This document shows, in pieces, positions 38,073-46,902 of a stretch of 64,000 nt of DNA (its first letter is position 1; the number at the start of each line of letters is the position of its first letter). Under the pieces are notes generated by a model. The model was not told the DNA's origin, searched no databases, and saw nothing but the letters and a program-made list of their open reading frames with translations. Both the position numbers and the translations under genes were made by a program. Origin of the DNA: Chitinophagales bacterium (lineage in GTDB: Bacteria; Bacteroidota; Bacteroidia; Chitinophagales; LD1); contig JAHCHW010000006.1 of the NCBI GenBank assembly GCA_026129525.1, forward strand, positions 269,942-333,941. Direction: 5' to 3'.

Positions 38073-38630
38073 CTACACTTTCGGAAACTTCATCTTGTAT
38101 TCCACACTCACTTTCCCTTTCGAAATATTATCGAGCCTGCCCTTTAGCAAACTTTTTTTGAGGGGTTTAAGATGGTCAATAAACAGTATGCCTTCAATGT
38201 GGTCGTACTCATGCTGAATTACCCGGGCGGTTAATCCGGTAAATTTCTTTTCGCGGAAGTTGAACTCACGGTCGTAATACTGTATCACAATGTCTTCTTC
38301 GCGGTAAACATCTTCGCGTATGGTAGGAATACTCAGGCAGCCTTCTTCGTAGCCCCATTCATCACCGGTTTCATCAATAATTTTTGCATTGATAAACACT
38401 TCGCGTATGCCTTCGTTTTCTTCACCTTCATCGTACATGCGGGTAGAGTCAATCACAAACAGGCGAATAGATTTGTTTACTTGCGGAGCCGCCAAGCCTA
38501 CACCTTTAGCACGCTCCATGGTTTCGAACATATCGTCAATCAATTGCTGCAGATTCGGATAATCTTTTGCGATTTCAACTCCTTTCTTTCTTAAAACCGG
38601 GTCGCCATAAGCTACAATAGGAAGCACCAT
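38073..38630 (-). CDS. def: Peptide deformylase
   Basis: Removes the N-formyl group from nascent proteins. 185 residues with all three metallo-motifs: GVGLAAPQ (residues 43-50), EEGCLSIP (Cys98) and QHEYDHIEG (His140, Glu141, His144). Leftward run with ruvX and the DUF1573 gene. Confidence 0.97.
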   Translation of the reverse strand: MVLPIVAYGDPVLRKKGVEIAKDYPNLQQLIDDMFETMERAKGVGLAAPQVNKSIRLFVIDSTRMYDEGEENEGIREVFINAKIIDETGDEWGYEEGCLSIPTIREDVYREEDIVIQYYDREFNFREKKFTGLTARVIQHEYDHIEGILFIDHLKPLKKSLLKGRLDNISKGKVSVEYKMKFPKV

Positions 38631-38688
38631 GTGTGTTAGTTAACTGATTTGCGAATTAAACAATATTCGGGCGATGTCGTTTTCTGAT

Positions 38689-39105
38689 TCACGAAGCATG
38701 CAGTTCGAGGTAGGTTTGCAGAATAAGATTGGCGGAAATGGCATCAATGTTTCCTTTGTTTTGCCGTTCTTTTTTGTTTACACCGCTCATCAGCAAGGTG
38801 TGCGAAGCAATTTTAGAGGTAAAACTTTCGTCAATTTTGTGTACCGGTTTTCCGGGAAAAAGTTCCTGTAGTTTCAGAATAAACTTATCAATGTCCTTCG
38901 CCACTGCGTTTTCGGAATGCCCGTGTGCATACGGATAGCCCACTGCAAATGCTTCCACCTCTTCGGCATTGCAATATTTCTTTACAAAGTCAAACACCGT
39001 TTTAGTGGGAATAGTTTCGAGTGTATTGGCAATAAGTTTAAGCGGGTCGGTTACTGCCAAACCCACCCGCTTTTTTCCGTAATCGAATGCCATCACTCTT
39101 CCCAT
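38689..39105 (-). CDS. ruvX: Putative pre-16S rRNA nuclease / Holliday junction resolvase YqgF
   Basis: 138 residues, RNase H-like fold. Start MGRVMAFDYGKKRVGLAVTD carries the first catalytic Asp; IDESFTSKIA and the late NIDAISANLILQTYL match the family. Its start codon shares one base with the stop of the DUF1573 gene, so the two are co-transcribed. Confidence 0.95.
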   Translation of the reverse strand: MGRVMAFDYGKKRVGLAVTDPLKLIANTLETIPTKTVFDFVKKYCNAEEVEAFAVGYPYAHGHSENAVAKDIDKFILKLQELFPGKPVHKIDESFTSKIASHTLLMSGVNKKERQNKGNIDAISANLILQTYLELHAS

Positions 39106-39647
39106 TATTTATCGGTTGGAATAACGGTTGCTTTAATGATTAACTCGGTAACAGCGGGATTAGTGTTGGCAGTAACACTCACAGATTTAGTTTGTTCACC
39201 GCTTTTTCCGCTGCTGTCAAACTCTACTTCAATTTCACCAGTTTTGCCCGGCTCAATAGCTGCGCGGGGCCACTGCGGCACAGTGCAACCGCAAGAACCT
39301 GTTGCATTGGAAATAACCAACGGATTGCTACCAGTATTGGTAAACTTAAATTTGGTTTTCACTTTCCCTTTATCACTTATCTTTCCAAAGTTGTGTTCCA
39401 TACGGTCAAATTTTACTTCAGTAAGCGGAACATTTGGCTGCGAAGCAAGCGGGTCGGTATAAGTTTTGTCGAACGGACTTGTTTCTGCGGGGGGATTCTG
39501 CGGAACTGCCGGAGTAATACTTACTTGCTCGCTTTGCTTCTTAATGAGTTCATCTACTTTAGTCTGAAGGTCGTACTGGCGGTAACCGGTGTATGCAGTC
39601 GCAACAATCAGTAAGCCGAGGAGTGCGTTAGTAATTTTGCTGTTCAT
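39105..39647 (-). CDS. DUF1573 exported protein
   Basis: 180 residues with an N-terminal membrane anchor or uncleaved signal (ITNALLGLLIVATAYTGYRQ), a spacer, and a DUF1573 Ig-like domain with FDRMEHNFGKISDKGKVKT and the conserved NATGSCGCTVPQWPRAAIEP. This domain is abundant in Bacteroidota periplasmic proteins; role unknown. Upstream gene of the ruvX pair, overlapping by one base. Confidence 0.88.
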   Translation of the reverse strand: MNSKITNALLGLLIVATAYTGYRQYDLQTKVDELIKKQSEQVSITPAVPQNPPAETSPFDKTYTDPLASQPNVPLTEVKFDRMEHNFGKISDKGKVKTKFKFTNTGSNPLVISNATGSCGCTVPQWPRAAIEPGKTGEIEVEFDSSGKSGEQTKSVSVTANTNPAVTELIIKATVIPTDK

Positions 39648-39726
39648 ACATTTTGTTTTTGTGCGAATATAAAAGTTGAACCTGCTTGTATTTTGGTGTA
39701 TAAGATTTATTAAGAAATGAAAAGCG

Positions 39727-40221
39727 TCAAATCATTTTCGGTGTCAGAAACCATTTCAACTTACAGGGAGTAATGCTGCGTATGTTCCAGTCATCGGCAT
39801 CTAATTCTAACCATGCTACACCGGTAGTTGGGAAATCGGGCACCGAAACTCCGTTGAACATATTGGCAAAATGCGTGAGCGAAGGATTGTGCCCCACTAC
39901 TACTAAAGTTTTTACTTCATCGGGCGCTTCGCTTACTACTTCGCGTATTTCTTCGGCAGAGCTTTCATAAATCCGCTGGTCGAACTGTACTTTGTTGAAA
40001 TCGTACCCCAATCCTTCGCAAAAGTATTCTGCTGTTTGGCGCGTGCGTTTGGCGGGGCTGCATAAAATTAAATCGGGTTTTAAGTGCAGGGCGTGCAGTT
40101 TCTTTGCCATGTTCCGGGCATCGGGTATGCGGTCTTTCTTAAGCGGGCGATCAAAATCGGGGAGAGAAAAATCTTTCCAGCTTGATTTGGTATGGCGGAT
40201 AAGGATGAGTTGGCGAAGCAT
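39727..40221 (-). CDS. SixA-like phosphohistidine phosphatase
   Basis: About 164 residues from ATG at 40221-40219 (MLRQLILIRHTKSSWKDF). A longer frame to 40284 would overlap the divergent gene at 40262. It is a histidine phosphatase superfamily member: IRHTKSSW contains the catalytic His, CSPAKRTRQTAEYF and VVVGHNPSLTHF the second Arg and His. Short SixA-type proteins dephosphorylate phosphohistidine on signalling proteins, but the substrate here is not known. Confidence 0.88.
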   Translation of the reverse strand: MLRQLILIRHTKSSWKDFSLPDFDRPLKKDRIPDARNMAKKLHALHLKPDLILCSPAKRTRQTAEYFCEGLGYDFNKVQFDQRIYESSAEEIREVVSEAPDEVKTLVVVGHNPSLTHFANMFNGVSVPDFPTTGVAWLELDADDWNIRSITPCKLKWFLTPKMI

Positions 40222-40261
40222 AACCTTAGCGTAAAGTAAATCAACTATTTTCGTCCCCGCA

Positions 40262-40588
40262 ATGAAACGCACTCTGCTCTTCAAAACCCTATTGGCAGCC
40301 CTGCTTATTCCGGCAGTGTTGTTTACGGTTAGCTTTCATGAAGTGCACTTTCTGTTTGCCGACCATCACGAGCACGAGCATTGCGATAATCACCTGCATG
40401 GAGAAGAGCAACACGCACATTGCAAAGTATGTAAGTTCACCGTGTCGCTGTTTACCGATGAGGTAACCGTTCTTGTAACATCATCGCTAACTTTCTCTAC
40501 AGCAACTGTTGTTGCCAACTTTCAATCTGTAATACTTTACAGAACACTCACGGCTAATCCTCTCCGCGGGCCGCCTTCACTCTCCTGA
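40262..40588 (+). CDS. Exported His/Cys-rich small protein, probable metal binder
   Basis: 108 residues: a hydrophobic N-terminus (LLFKTLLAALLIPAVLFTVS), then a strongly His-rich stretch (DHHEHEHCDNHLHGEEQHAH) with Cys before and CKVC after it, then a hydrophobic C-terminal segment. Such proteins sit next to TonB-dependent metal receptors and probably bind or hand over zinc, copper, nickel or cobalt in the periplasm. First gene of a same-strand metal locus reaching to 45222. Confidence 0.78.
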   Translation: MKRTLLFKTLLAALLIPAVLFTVSFHEVHFLFADHHEHEHCDNHLHGEEQHAHCKVCKFTVSLFTDEVTVLVTSSLTFSTATVVANFQSVILYRTLTANPLRGPPSLS

Positions 40589-40634
40589 CATTTCTTCCTC
40601 GGCAGTAGCCGCTTATTTTTCTTTTAATTATTCG

Positions 40635-42959
40635 TTGAATAAAGTGAACGGAGTATTTCGTTTAGTAGTGTTGTTGTTGGTGAGTACGCAATGCGTGTAT
40701 GCACAGCTATGCACCATTACGCTAAAAGGACGGGTTATGGATGAAAATTCCGTAAACCCCTTAGATGCTGCAATTGTGGCAATAGAAGGCACTTCTGTTA
40801 CAGCCATTACTGATGAGCGGGGTAGATTTCAGTTGAATGCCTTGTGTGCCGGAAACATAACACTGAGTGTTTCGCATATAGGCTGCGAACCTTTACTCGT
40901 TTCGTTTTATCTGCAACGCGATACGTTGATTAAACTGAAACTGAACCACGAAGAACACGAAATACAGGAGGTGGCTATTACGGCAGCGAAGAAGGAGAGT
41001 CATCACACCCAAAACACAGTTACAATAGAGAGTAAACAACTGGATAACCTGCGCGGACTTTCGTTGGGCGAAACGCTGAAAAAAATTCCGGGAGTTTATA
41101 CACTTAGTACCGGTGCTACTATTTCCAAACCGGTAATACATGGCTTGCATTCCAACCGCGTGTTGATTTTGAATAACGGTGTGCGGCTCGAAAGTCAGCA
41201 ATGGGGCAGCGAACACGCACCGGAAATTGACCCGTATGCCGCCAAACGAATTTCGGTGATTAAAGGTGCTAACTCGCTTCGTTATGGCAGCGATGCCATT
41301 GGCGGAGTAATACTGGTGGAACCTGAACCGCTTCCGGTGCGGCATGGCATAGCGGGCGATGTAAACATGACGCTCTTCAGCAACAATGCCGAGGGAAATT
41401 TTTCCGCTACACTCGAAGGTTGTCATCACCGTGTTCCTGCTTTCAGTTGGCGGGTAAACGGCACTTACAGGCGTGCCGGTAACTCGCGCTCGCCCGATTA
41501 TTGGTTGGGCAACACCGGAGTTGAAGAGGGAAATTTTTCGGTAGCACTTGGCTATAAACAATCGCGCAGAGGAGCGGAAATTTACTTTTCGCGTTTTCAA
41601 ACACGGTTGGGAATTCTTTCGGCTGCACACACCGGCAACCTAAGCGATTTGCAGCAAGCCATTGAAAGAGGAAAACCGCAAACCGAAGCGGGATTCAACT
41701 ATGCTATTAACCGACCTTATCAGAAAGTAACGCACTACTTAGCCAAAGCCAAAACCTATTTTCAGTTGAAGGACGGTAGCGATTTATCGCTGCAATTTTC
41801 ATGGCAAGATAACGAGCGTTATGAATACGATAAACCACACAGCTATCAGCAAGATAAAACACGCCCGGGCTTTTACTTCCAGATACAAACCATAAACACT
41901 GATTTGGAATGGCGGCACAAGCAAGTGAAAAATGTGAGTGGCGCATTGGGCATAAGTGCTGTTACGCAAACCAACAATTTCAAATACGCCTACTTCATTC
42001 CCGATTTTTGGAATTTCGGAGCCGGTGTATTTGCTGTTGAACGTTGGACAAGAGGCGATTTTGAACTGGAAGGCGGATTGCGTTTCGATTACAAGTGGGC
42101 GCAGTATTTTATTCGAACCACATCGCTGCTATTTGATACCGTGCTCAATTTTTATGCGCCATCGGGCAACATCGGGTTTGAATATCACCCTAAGGAAAAC
42201 TGTTCGTGGCGAATGAACTTCGGCTCGGCATTTCGCGCTCCCGCTCCAAATGAACTGTTTGCTAATGGTGTGCATCATGGCGCTGCTACTTACGAAACCG
42301 GCAACCGTTACTTAAAGCCCGAGCAAAGTTTTAACCTGAGCACTTCGGTTGATTTTGAATCGGATTTCTTGTCGGTGAATGCAGAAGTTTATTCCAATTA
42401 CATTTTGCACTTCATCAATCTTGTGCCGGTACAGCCGCCCCGCTTAACCATCCGCGGAGCATTTCCTTCGTTTGAATACCGGCAACAGAACGCTTTGTTA
42501 AGCGGAAGCGATGTGGAACTCGCGCTGAGACCACAAAAGTGTTTGGAGTTTTACAACAAATCATCGTTATTGTTTGCTCGTAATGTTTCAACCCGCGATT
42601 GGTTAGAGCAAATGCCACCGCTGCGCTTTGAAAATGGAGTGAAATACACTGCCACCATAAACAAAAAGCTAAACGAAGTTTTTGCCGGAGCGAGTGTTGT
42701 GAATGTATTGCGGCAAACATTTCTTCCTGAAGTGGTGCGCGATTATGCTCCTGCACCACCCGCTTATTGGCTGCTCAACTTCGAAGCAGGGGCAAGTTTC
42801 AGCATCCGCCAAAACAATGTTTCAATTGGTTTGACAATTGACAATGCTGCCAATTTTAATTATCGCGATTACTTAGATCGTTTCCGCTACTATGCCGATG
42901 CGCGAGGCATTAATTGTGCGCTTCGCTTAAAGTGGAACTTTTTTATTCCTGAACATTAA
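40635..42959 (+). CDS. TonB-dependent outer-membrane receptor
   Basis: About 774 residues: signal peptide, carboxypeptidase-regulatory-like domain (CTITLKGRVMDENSVNPLDA), plug (LGETLKKIPGVYTLSTGATI, then NRVLILNNGVRLESQQWG) and beta-barrel ending in a terminal strand near LRLKWNFFIPEH. The QQWGSEHAPEID plug sequence resembles metal-transport receptors of the ZnuD/CirA type. There is no ATG near the signal peptide: TTG 40635 is taken, with GTG 40644 as alternative. Preceded by the His-rich protein and followed by lipoproteins and a DmeF-like exporter, so a metal substrate is likely. Confidence 0.9.
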   Translation: MNKVNGVFRLVVLLLVSTQCVYAQLCTITLKGRVMDENSVNPLDAAIVAIEGTSVTAITDERGRFQLNALCAGNITLSVSHIGCEPLLVSFYLQRDTLIKLKLNHEEHEIQEVAITAAKKESHHTQNTVTIESKQLDNLRGLSLGETLKKIPGVYTLSTGATISKPVIHGLHSNRVLILNNGVRLESQQWGSEHAPEIDPYAAKRISVIKGANSLRYGSDAIGGVILVEPEPLPVRHGIAGDVNMTLFSNNAEGNFSATLEGCHHRVPAFSWRVNGTYRRAGNSRSPDYWLGNTGVEEGNFSVALGYKQSRRGAEIYFSRFQTRLGILSAAHTGNLSDLQQAIERGKPQTEAGFNYAINRPYQKVTHYLAKAKTYFQLKDGSDLSLQFSWQDNERYEYDKPHSYQQDKTRPGFYFQIQTINTDLEWRHKQVKNVSGALGISAVTQTNNFKYAYFIPDFWNFGAGVFAVERWTRGDFELEGGLRFDYKWAQYFIRTTSLLFDTVLNFYAPSGNIGFEYHPKENCSWRMNFGSAFRAPAPNELFANGVHHGAATYETGNRYLKPEQSFNLSTSVDFESDFLSVNAEVYSNYILHFINLVPVQPPRLTIRGAFPSFEYRQQNALLSGSDVELALRPQKCLEFYNKSSLLFARNVSTRDWLEQMPPLRFENGVKYTATINKKLNEVFAGASVVNVLRQTFLPEVVRDYAPAPPAYWLLNFEAGASFSIRQNNVSIGLTIDNAANFNYRDYLDRFRYYADARGINCALRLKWNFFIPEH

Positions 42960-42970
42960 AAAACAAAGTC

Positions 42971-43537
42971 ATGAAAAGAACAATTATTCAATCAATCTTT
43001 ATAGCAACAGTAATCTTCTCAGCTTTCTATTCCTGCAAACCAAAATGCGAACGCCACCCCGATGACCCAGAGTGTTTAGGAGAAAGCGAACTGATTACTA
43101 CGCTTAGAATAACTTTCACCGATTCGGCTACCGGTGCGGCAGCGGGCGTTTTTCAGTACCGCGATGCGGACGGCAACGGTTTGCCCGAAGTGTTTGATAC
43201 CATTCTGCTTTCTGCCAATAAAACGTACAAAGCCGAATTGCAGTTTTTGAATGAATCGGTTACCCCTGCCCAAGATGTTACCGATGAAATTGAAGCGGAA
43301 AAGAATGAACATTTTATTTCTTTCAGCATTCATACTGTTTCGGTAATTGTAACTTACATTGACTTCGACACCAACAATCCCCCTCTACCGGTAGGCTTAC
43401 AAACCTACTGGAGAACAGGAGCAGCAGGAACAGGGCACGTGCGGGTAAAACTTAAACATCAACCCGGCACTAAAGATGGTACTGCAAACCCGGGCGATAC
43501 CGATGCGGATGTGGAGTTTGCAGTGGTATTGCAATAA
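42971..43537 (+). CDS. Lipoprotein of the metal locus
   Basis: 188 residues. MKRTIIQSIFIATVIFSAFYSC is a lipoprotein signal, lipidated at the Cys of FYSC. The mature part has a short Cys-rich beginning (KPKCERHPDDPECLGE) and a beta-rich domain. Starts 11 bases after the TonB receptor gene and is very likely co-transcribed with it; a surface or periplasmic accessory to uptake is plausible. Family not recognised. Confidence 0.78.
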   Translation: MKRTIIQSIFIATVIFSAFYSCKPKCERHPDDPECLGESELITTLRITFTDSATGAAAGVFQYRDADGNGLPEVFDTILLSANKTYKAELQFLNESVTPAQDVTDEIEAEKNEHFISFSIHTVSVIVTYIDFDTNNPPLPVGLQTYWRTGAAGTGHVRVKLKHQPGTKDGTANPGDTDADVEFAVVLQ

Positions 43538-43692
43538 CCATTTACTAAAGGCTGACATAGAATTTGTTTTTAGTTTTTGGCAAAGATTATTTTTGAAACC
43601 GATAAGCGCTATACCCAAAATATTTTTGGCGATAAACGTTATGTTACACAAGCAATAATTTTACTATTATCCACTTAACCAATAAAAGCGAA

Positions 43693-44079
43693 ATGAAGGG
43701 TTACATCATTTTTTTTAGTGTCATTTTACTTAGCGCTGTAATTGCAAATTTTACCTCATGTAAAAAACATGAGCACTCAGCACCGGTTATCACTGTTAAT
43801 AGTCCACAGCCTAGTGACAGTATTGCTGTGAGCGATACTGTTAATGTTTCAATAACCGCCACCGATGATGAATCGCTACACGAAATGAGTGTGATTATTA
43901 AAAGCCATGCAGGTGATACGGTGTTTACTGCTTATCCTTATGTGCACGACCTTAAAACATACATGTTCAACGACTATTATCATACAAATAATGCCGGCAT
44001 GTATCACTTACACGTAAGTGCAGTTGATCATGATAACAAGCGGAGCAATAAAGAGGTATTGTTTTATCTTGTTCAGTAA
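43693..44079 (+). CDS. Ig-like (DUF4625-type) lipoprotein
   Basis: 128 residues; signal with lipobox NFTSC, then an Ig-like beta-sandwich (HSAPVITVNSPQPSDSIAV, DTVNVSITATDDESLHEMSV) and His-rich sections (KKHEHSAP, YYHTNN). Resembles DUF4625 lipoproteins of Bacteroidota. The following gene encodes a related domain, so they may be a tandem pair. Confidence 0.72.
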   Translation: MKGYIIFFSVILLSAVIANFTSCKKHEHSAPVITVNSPQPSDSIAVSDTVNVSITATDDESLHEMSVIIKSHAGDTVFTAYPYVHDLKTYMFNDYYHTNNAGMYHLHVSAVDHDNKRSNKEVLFYLVQ

Positions 44080-44150
44080 CAAAATTGATAGTAAGGAGCC
44101 AATTGAGGCATTTTCAGATGATTTTTTATTTTGGCGTTCAAATTAAATAT

Positions 44151-44555
44151 ATGGGTAAGTTGGTTTTGTTTGTTTCTGCCTTGTTTTTTATAATCTTTTT
44201 GACTGGGTGTAAAAACGATGTTCCTAATGCGGTGCCTAAGATTATAATCACCAAACCGTATGAAAATGTTAATTCACACCATTACAATGTTCAAACTCAT
44301 ACTTTTGATTTTTCGGTTTATGATGCAGACGGACTAAGCGAGATAAGTTATAGCATTAGCGGGGGTCCATCGGTAGTTTTTTTTCAACAGCAAGAAAACA
44401 TAGGTGGCAATAAAGAATTCAGCAAGAAAACAACTTTTAAAGTTGATTCTGTGTACGGCAAAAGTCCAATGAAATGTTCTGCTAGTGTTACCGCAACTGA
44501 TACTAAAGGTGCTACTTATACGCAAGTGAGTGAATTTAAGATATACAAAAAATAG
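44151..44555 (+). CDS. Second Ig-like lipoprotein
   Basis: 134 residues from ATG 44151 (MGKLVLFVSALFFIIFLTGC), which gives an ideal lipoprotein signal; an in-frame start at 44085 would place 22 extra residues ahead of it. The mature domain (AVPKIIITKPYENVNSHHYN, FDFSVYDADGLSEISYSISG) has the same Ig-like layout as the preceding gene, suggesting a diverged duplication. Confidence 0.72.
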   Translation: MGKLVLFVSALFFIIFLTGCKNDVPNAVPKIIITKPYENVNSHHYNVQTHTFDFSVYDADGLSEISYSISGGPSVVFFQQQENIGGNKEFSKKTTFKVDSVYGKSPMKCSASVTATDTKGATYTQVSEFKIYKK

Positions 44556-44574
44556 CGCATAGCTAATAGTTTTC

Positions 44575-45222
44575 TTGTCTTCTAACCACGACCATTCCCA
44601 TTACCACATTCATACCAACGAGCGCAGTACGCGCATAGTGGTAGTAATTACGTTTGTTACCATGCTTACGGAGTTGTATTTCGGCTATAAATCGAACTCA
44701 CGCGCATTGATTATGGATGGCTGGCACATGCTTTCGCACGTGATGGTGCTGGGGCTTGCATGGGTGGCTTATGCTTACATTAAACACAAAAAAGGAGACA
44801 TAACACATAAGCAACAGCATAAAGTAATATCGCTCAGCGGCTTTGCCAGTGCGGTGGTTATGCTGGTAATAACCCTTCATTTGATTTACGAGTCGGTGGA
44901 AAAATTCAGTACACATACGGTGGCAGCCGGTAATGAAACCATCGGCATTGCCTGCATTGCATTATTGGTAAATGGTGTGAGTGCATTCTTTCTGCATAGG
45001 GAAGAAGAAAAGCGCGATGTAAACCTCCATGCCGCTTATCTGCATGTGTTGAGCGATGTAGTGCTCAGTTTCTTTGCCATTATCTCATTGCTGGCAGTAC
45101 GGTTTTTCGATTTTAAAATATTGGATACGGTGCTGTCCATAGCCGGTGCGGCTATCATTTTAAAGTGGAGTATTGAACTTATCCGAAAAAGTTGGCGCGA
45201 AGTATTGGAGTTAAAACGTTAA
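44575..45222 (+). CDS. DmeF-like cation diffusion facilitator
   Basis: 215 residues, six membrane helices, TTG start at 44575 (no ATG before helix 1). The His-rich N-terminus (HDHSHYHIH) and NERSTR precede helix 1. Helix 2 has DGWHMLSHVMVLGLAWVAY, that is H51-x-x-x-H55 instead of the H/D-x-x-x-D of zinc exporters; this HxxxH form is typical of DmeF, a Co/Ni exporter family. Helix 5 has LHVLSDVV, the normal HxxxD. Exports a divalent metal from the cytoplasm. Ends 4 bases inside the convergent rsmI. Confidence 0.85.
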   Translation: MSSNHDHSHYHIHTNERSTRIVVVITFVTMLTELYFGYKSNSRALIMDGWHMLSHVMVLGLAWVAYAYIKHKKGDITHKQQHKVISLSGFASAVVMLVITLHLIYESVEKFSTHTVAAGNETIGIACIALLVNGVSAFFLHREEEKRDVNLHAAYLHVLSDVVLSFFAIISLLAVRFFDFKILDTVLSIAGAAIILKWSIELIRKSWREVLELKR

Positions 45223-45890
45223 TCTTCCCATACCGCATCCAACACAATCACAAACTCTCCTTTTGGTTCTTTTTTAGTGAAGTGAGCAAGAAGTTCTGCT
45301 GCCGTACCGCGAACGGTTTCTTCAAACATTTTTGAAATTTCGCGCGAAACCGAAATCCTTCTTTCGCTTCCTAAAACATTTTTCAGTTCCTCCATCAACT
45401 TAATCACCCGGTAGGGCGATTCGTAAAGAATAACCGTGCGATGCTCCTGTGCAATTTGTTTCAGCTTGGTTTGTCTTCCCTTTTTGTGCGGCAAAAAACC
45501 AGTAAAAACAAACTCATCGGTAGGGAATCCGGAGTTAATAAGAGCCGGAACAAAGGCAGTAGCTCCGGGCAAAGTTTGCACAGGGATAGCTGCTTTTACG
45601 CAAGCCTGCACTAAAATGCTTCCCGGATCCGAAATGCCGGGAGTTCCTCCATCGCTTACCAGCGCAATGTTTATTCCCGATTGCAGTTTGGCAACAATTC
45701 CTTCGGCAGCTTTGTATTCGTTGAATTTATGATGGGCTACCAGTTGCTTCTCAATCTTGTAATGGGCAAGCAACTTTTTGGTTTGGCGCGTATCTTCAGC
45801 AAGAATAAAATCCACTTCCTGCAAAACTTTCAGCGAACGGAGCGTAATATCTTCGAGATTGCCTACCGGTGTGGGAACAATGTAAAGCAA
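45219..45890 (-). CDS. rsmI: 16S rRNA (cytidine-1402-2'-O)-methyltransferase
   Basis: 223 residues; tetrapyrrole-methylase-fold SAM enzyme. MLYIVPTPVGNLEDITLRSL, FILAEDTRQTKKLL and LVSDGGTPGISDPG are the family signatures. It lacks the short C-terminal extension of the E. coli enzyme. Last gene of the leftward pepP-pssA-purS-rsmI run. Confidence 0.95.
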   Translation of the reverse strand: MLYIVPTPVGNLEDITLRSLKVLQEVDFILAEDTRQTKKLLAHYKIEKQLVAHHKFNEYKAAEGIVAKLQSGINIALVSDGGTPGISDPGSILVQACVKAAIPVQTLPGATAFVPALINSGFPTDEFVFTGFLPHKKGRQTKLKQIAQEHRTVILYESPYRVIKLMEELKNVLGSERRISVSREISKMFEETVRGTAAELLAHFTKKEPKGEFVIVLDAVWED

Positions 45891-45916
45891 AGCGAGGTTT
45901 TAAGGTTTAAGGAATA

Positions 45917-46168
45917 TTATTCCTCTACCAACTCGAATTTGTAGCCTTCCATGATAGGGTTTGCCAGCAGTTTTTTGCAGGCTTCTTCTACCCGAGCCTG
46001 TGCAATGTCTTTCGAATTGGCGGAAAGGCGAATAGTAATGTGCTTACCTACACGCACATCTTCCACTTCTTTAAAACTCATTTTTTGCAAACCGTGTTCA
46101 ACGGCTTTGCCTTGCGGATCGAGTAATTCTTTCAGGGGCATTACATCAATTTCGGCTCTGAAATTCAT
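45917..46168 (-). CDS. purS: Phosphoribosylformylglycinamidine synthase subunit PurS
   Basis: 83 residues, starting MNFRAEIDVMPLKELLDPQG, with HGLQKMSFKEVEDVRVGKHI. PurS bridges PurL and PurQ in the small-subunit form of FGAM synthase in purine synthesis, implying this organism uses PurSLQ rather than the fused large PurL. Overlaps the pssA stop by four bases. The rest of the pathway is not in the window. Confidence 0.9.
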   Translation of the reverse strand: MNFRAEIDVMPLKELLDPQGKAVEHGLQKMSFKEVEDVRVGKHITIRLSANSKDIAQARVEEACKKLLANPIMEGYKFELVEE

Positions 46169-46893
46169 GGGCGTAGTAGTTTTTGTGCTAAGGAAATTAG
46201 AATGTACAAAATAATGATTAACGAAACTGCCGCGAATTTAAGCGTAAGCAATAAAACTGCCGACAGAATTATGAACAGGTAGCGCATCTCGTTTCCCTGC
46301 CATGCAAAATTTTTAAATTTAAACGAAAACATAGGCAATTCAGCTACCATCAGCAGCGACAATAAAGCAATGTAAATGTAAATAGCGGGTTTGCTAATGA
46401 TGATACCGGATACCATTTCGTAGGGGAAAAGTTTTAAAAGTAAAATGCCGGTAACAAAAATGGTAACTGCCGGAGTAGCCAAGCCTATAAAGCTATCGGT
46501 TTGGCGAGTATCTAAATTAAATTTTGCCAGCCGTAACGAGGCGAACAAAGGAATAAAAAACGCTGCCGATGAATACAGATAAATCCGCTTCAGCGAAAAC
46601 GAAGAACCATCGCTTTCATACAACTGAAACAACAACTCAAACAAAACCACCCCCGGTACTACCCCGAAACTTACCATATCCGCCAGCGAATCCAATTGTT
46701 TTCCTATTTCGGTTGAGTTTTTGGTAAAGCGGGCGGCAAAGCCATCCAGAAAATCGGCTATAAGCGAAACCAGCACACAGGCAGGCACCCATTCCAAACG
46801 ATAATTGAAGGTGAATACCACCGCCATACAACCGGCAAACAGGTTGAGCAAGGTAAGCAGATTAGGAAGATTGATTAGGCTGAAAAAACTCAC
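46165..46893 (-). CDS. pssA: CDP-diacylglycerol-serine O-phosphatidyltransferase
   Basis: 242 residues, about seven membrane helices. The CDP-alcohol phosphotransferase motif is complete: DFLDGFAARFTK followed by GKQLDSLADMVSFGVVPG (pattern D-x2-D-G-x2-A-R, G-x3-D-x3-D). Makes phosphatidylserine for phosphatidylethanolamine synthesis. Nine bases from the pepP stop on the same strand. Confidence 0.95.
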   Translation of the reverse strand: MSFFSLINLPNLLTLLNLFAGCMAVVFTFNYRLEWVPACVLVSLIADFLDGFAARFTKNSTEIGKQLDSLADMVSFGVVPGVVLFELLFQLYESDGSSFSLKRIYLYSSAAFFIPLFASLRLAKFNLDTRQTDSFIGLATPAVTIFVTGILLLKLFPYEMVSGIIISKPAIYIYIALLSLLMVAELPMFSFKFKNFAWQGNEMRYLFIILSAVLLLTLKFAAVSLIIILYILISLAQKLLRP

Positions 46894-46902
46894 GATGTGC
46901 GT

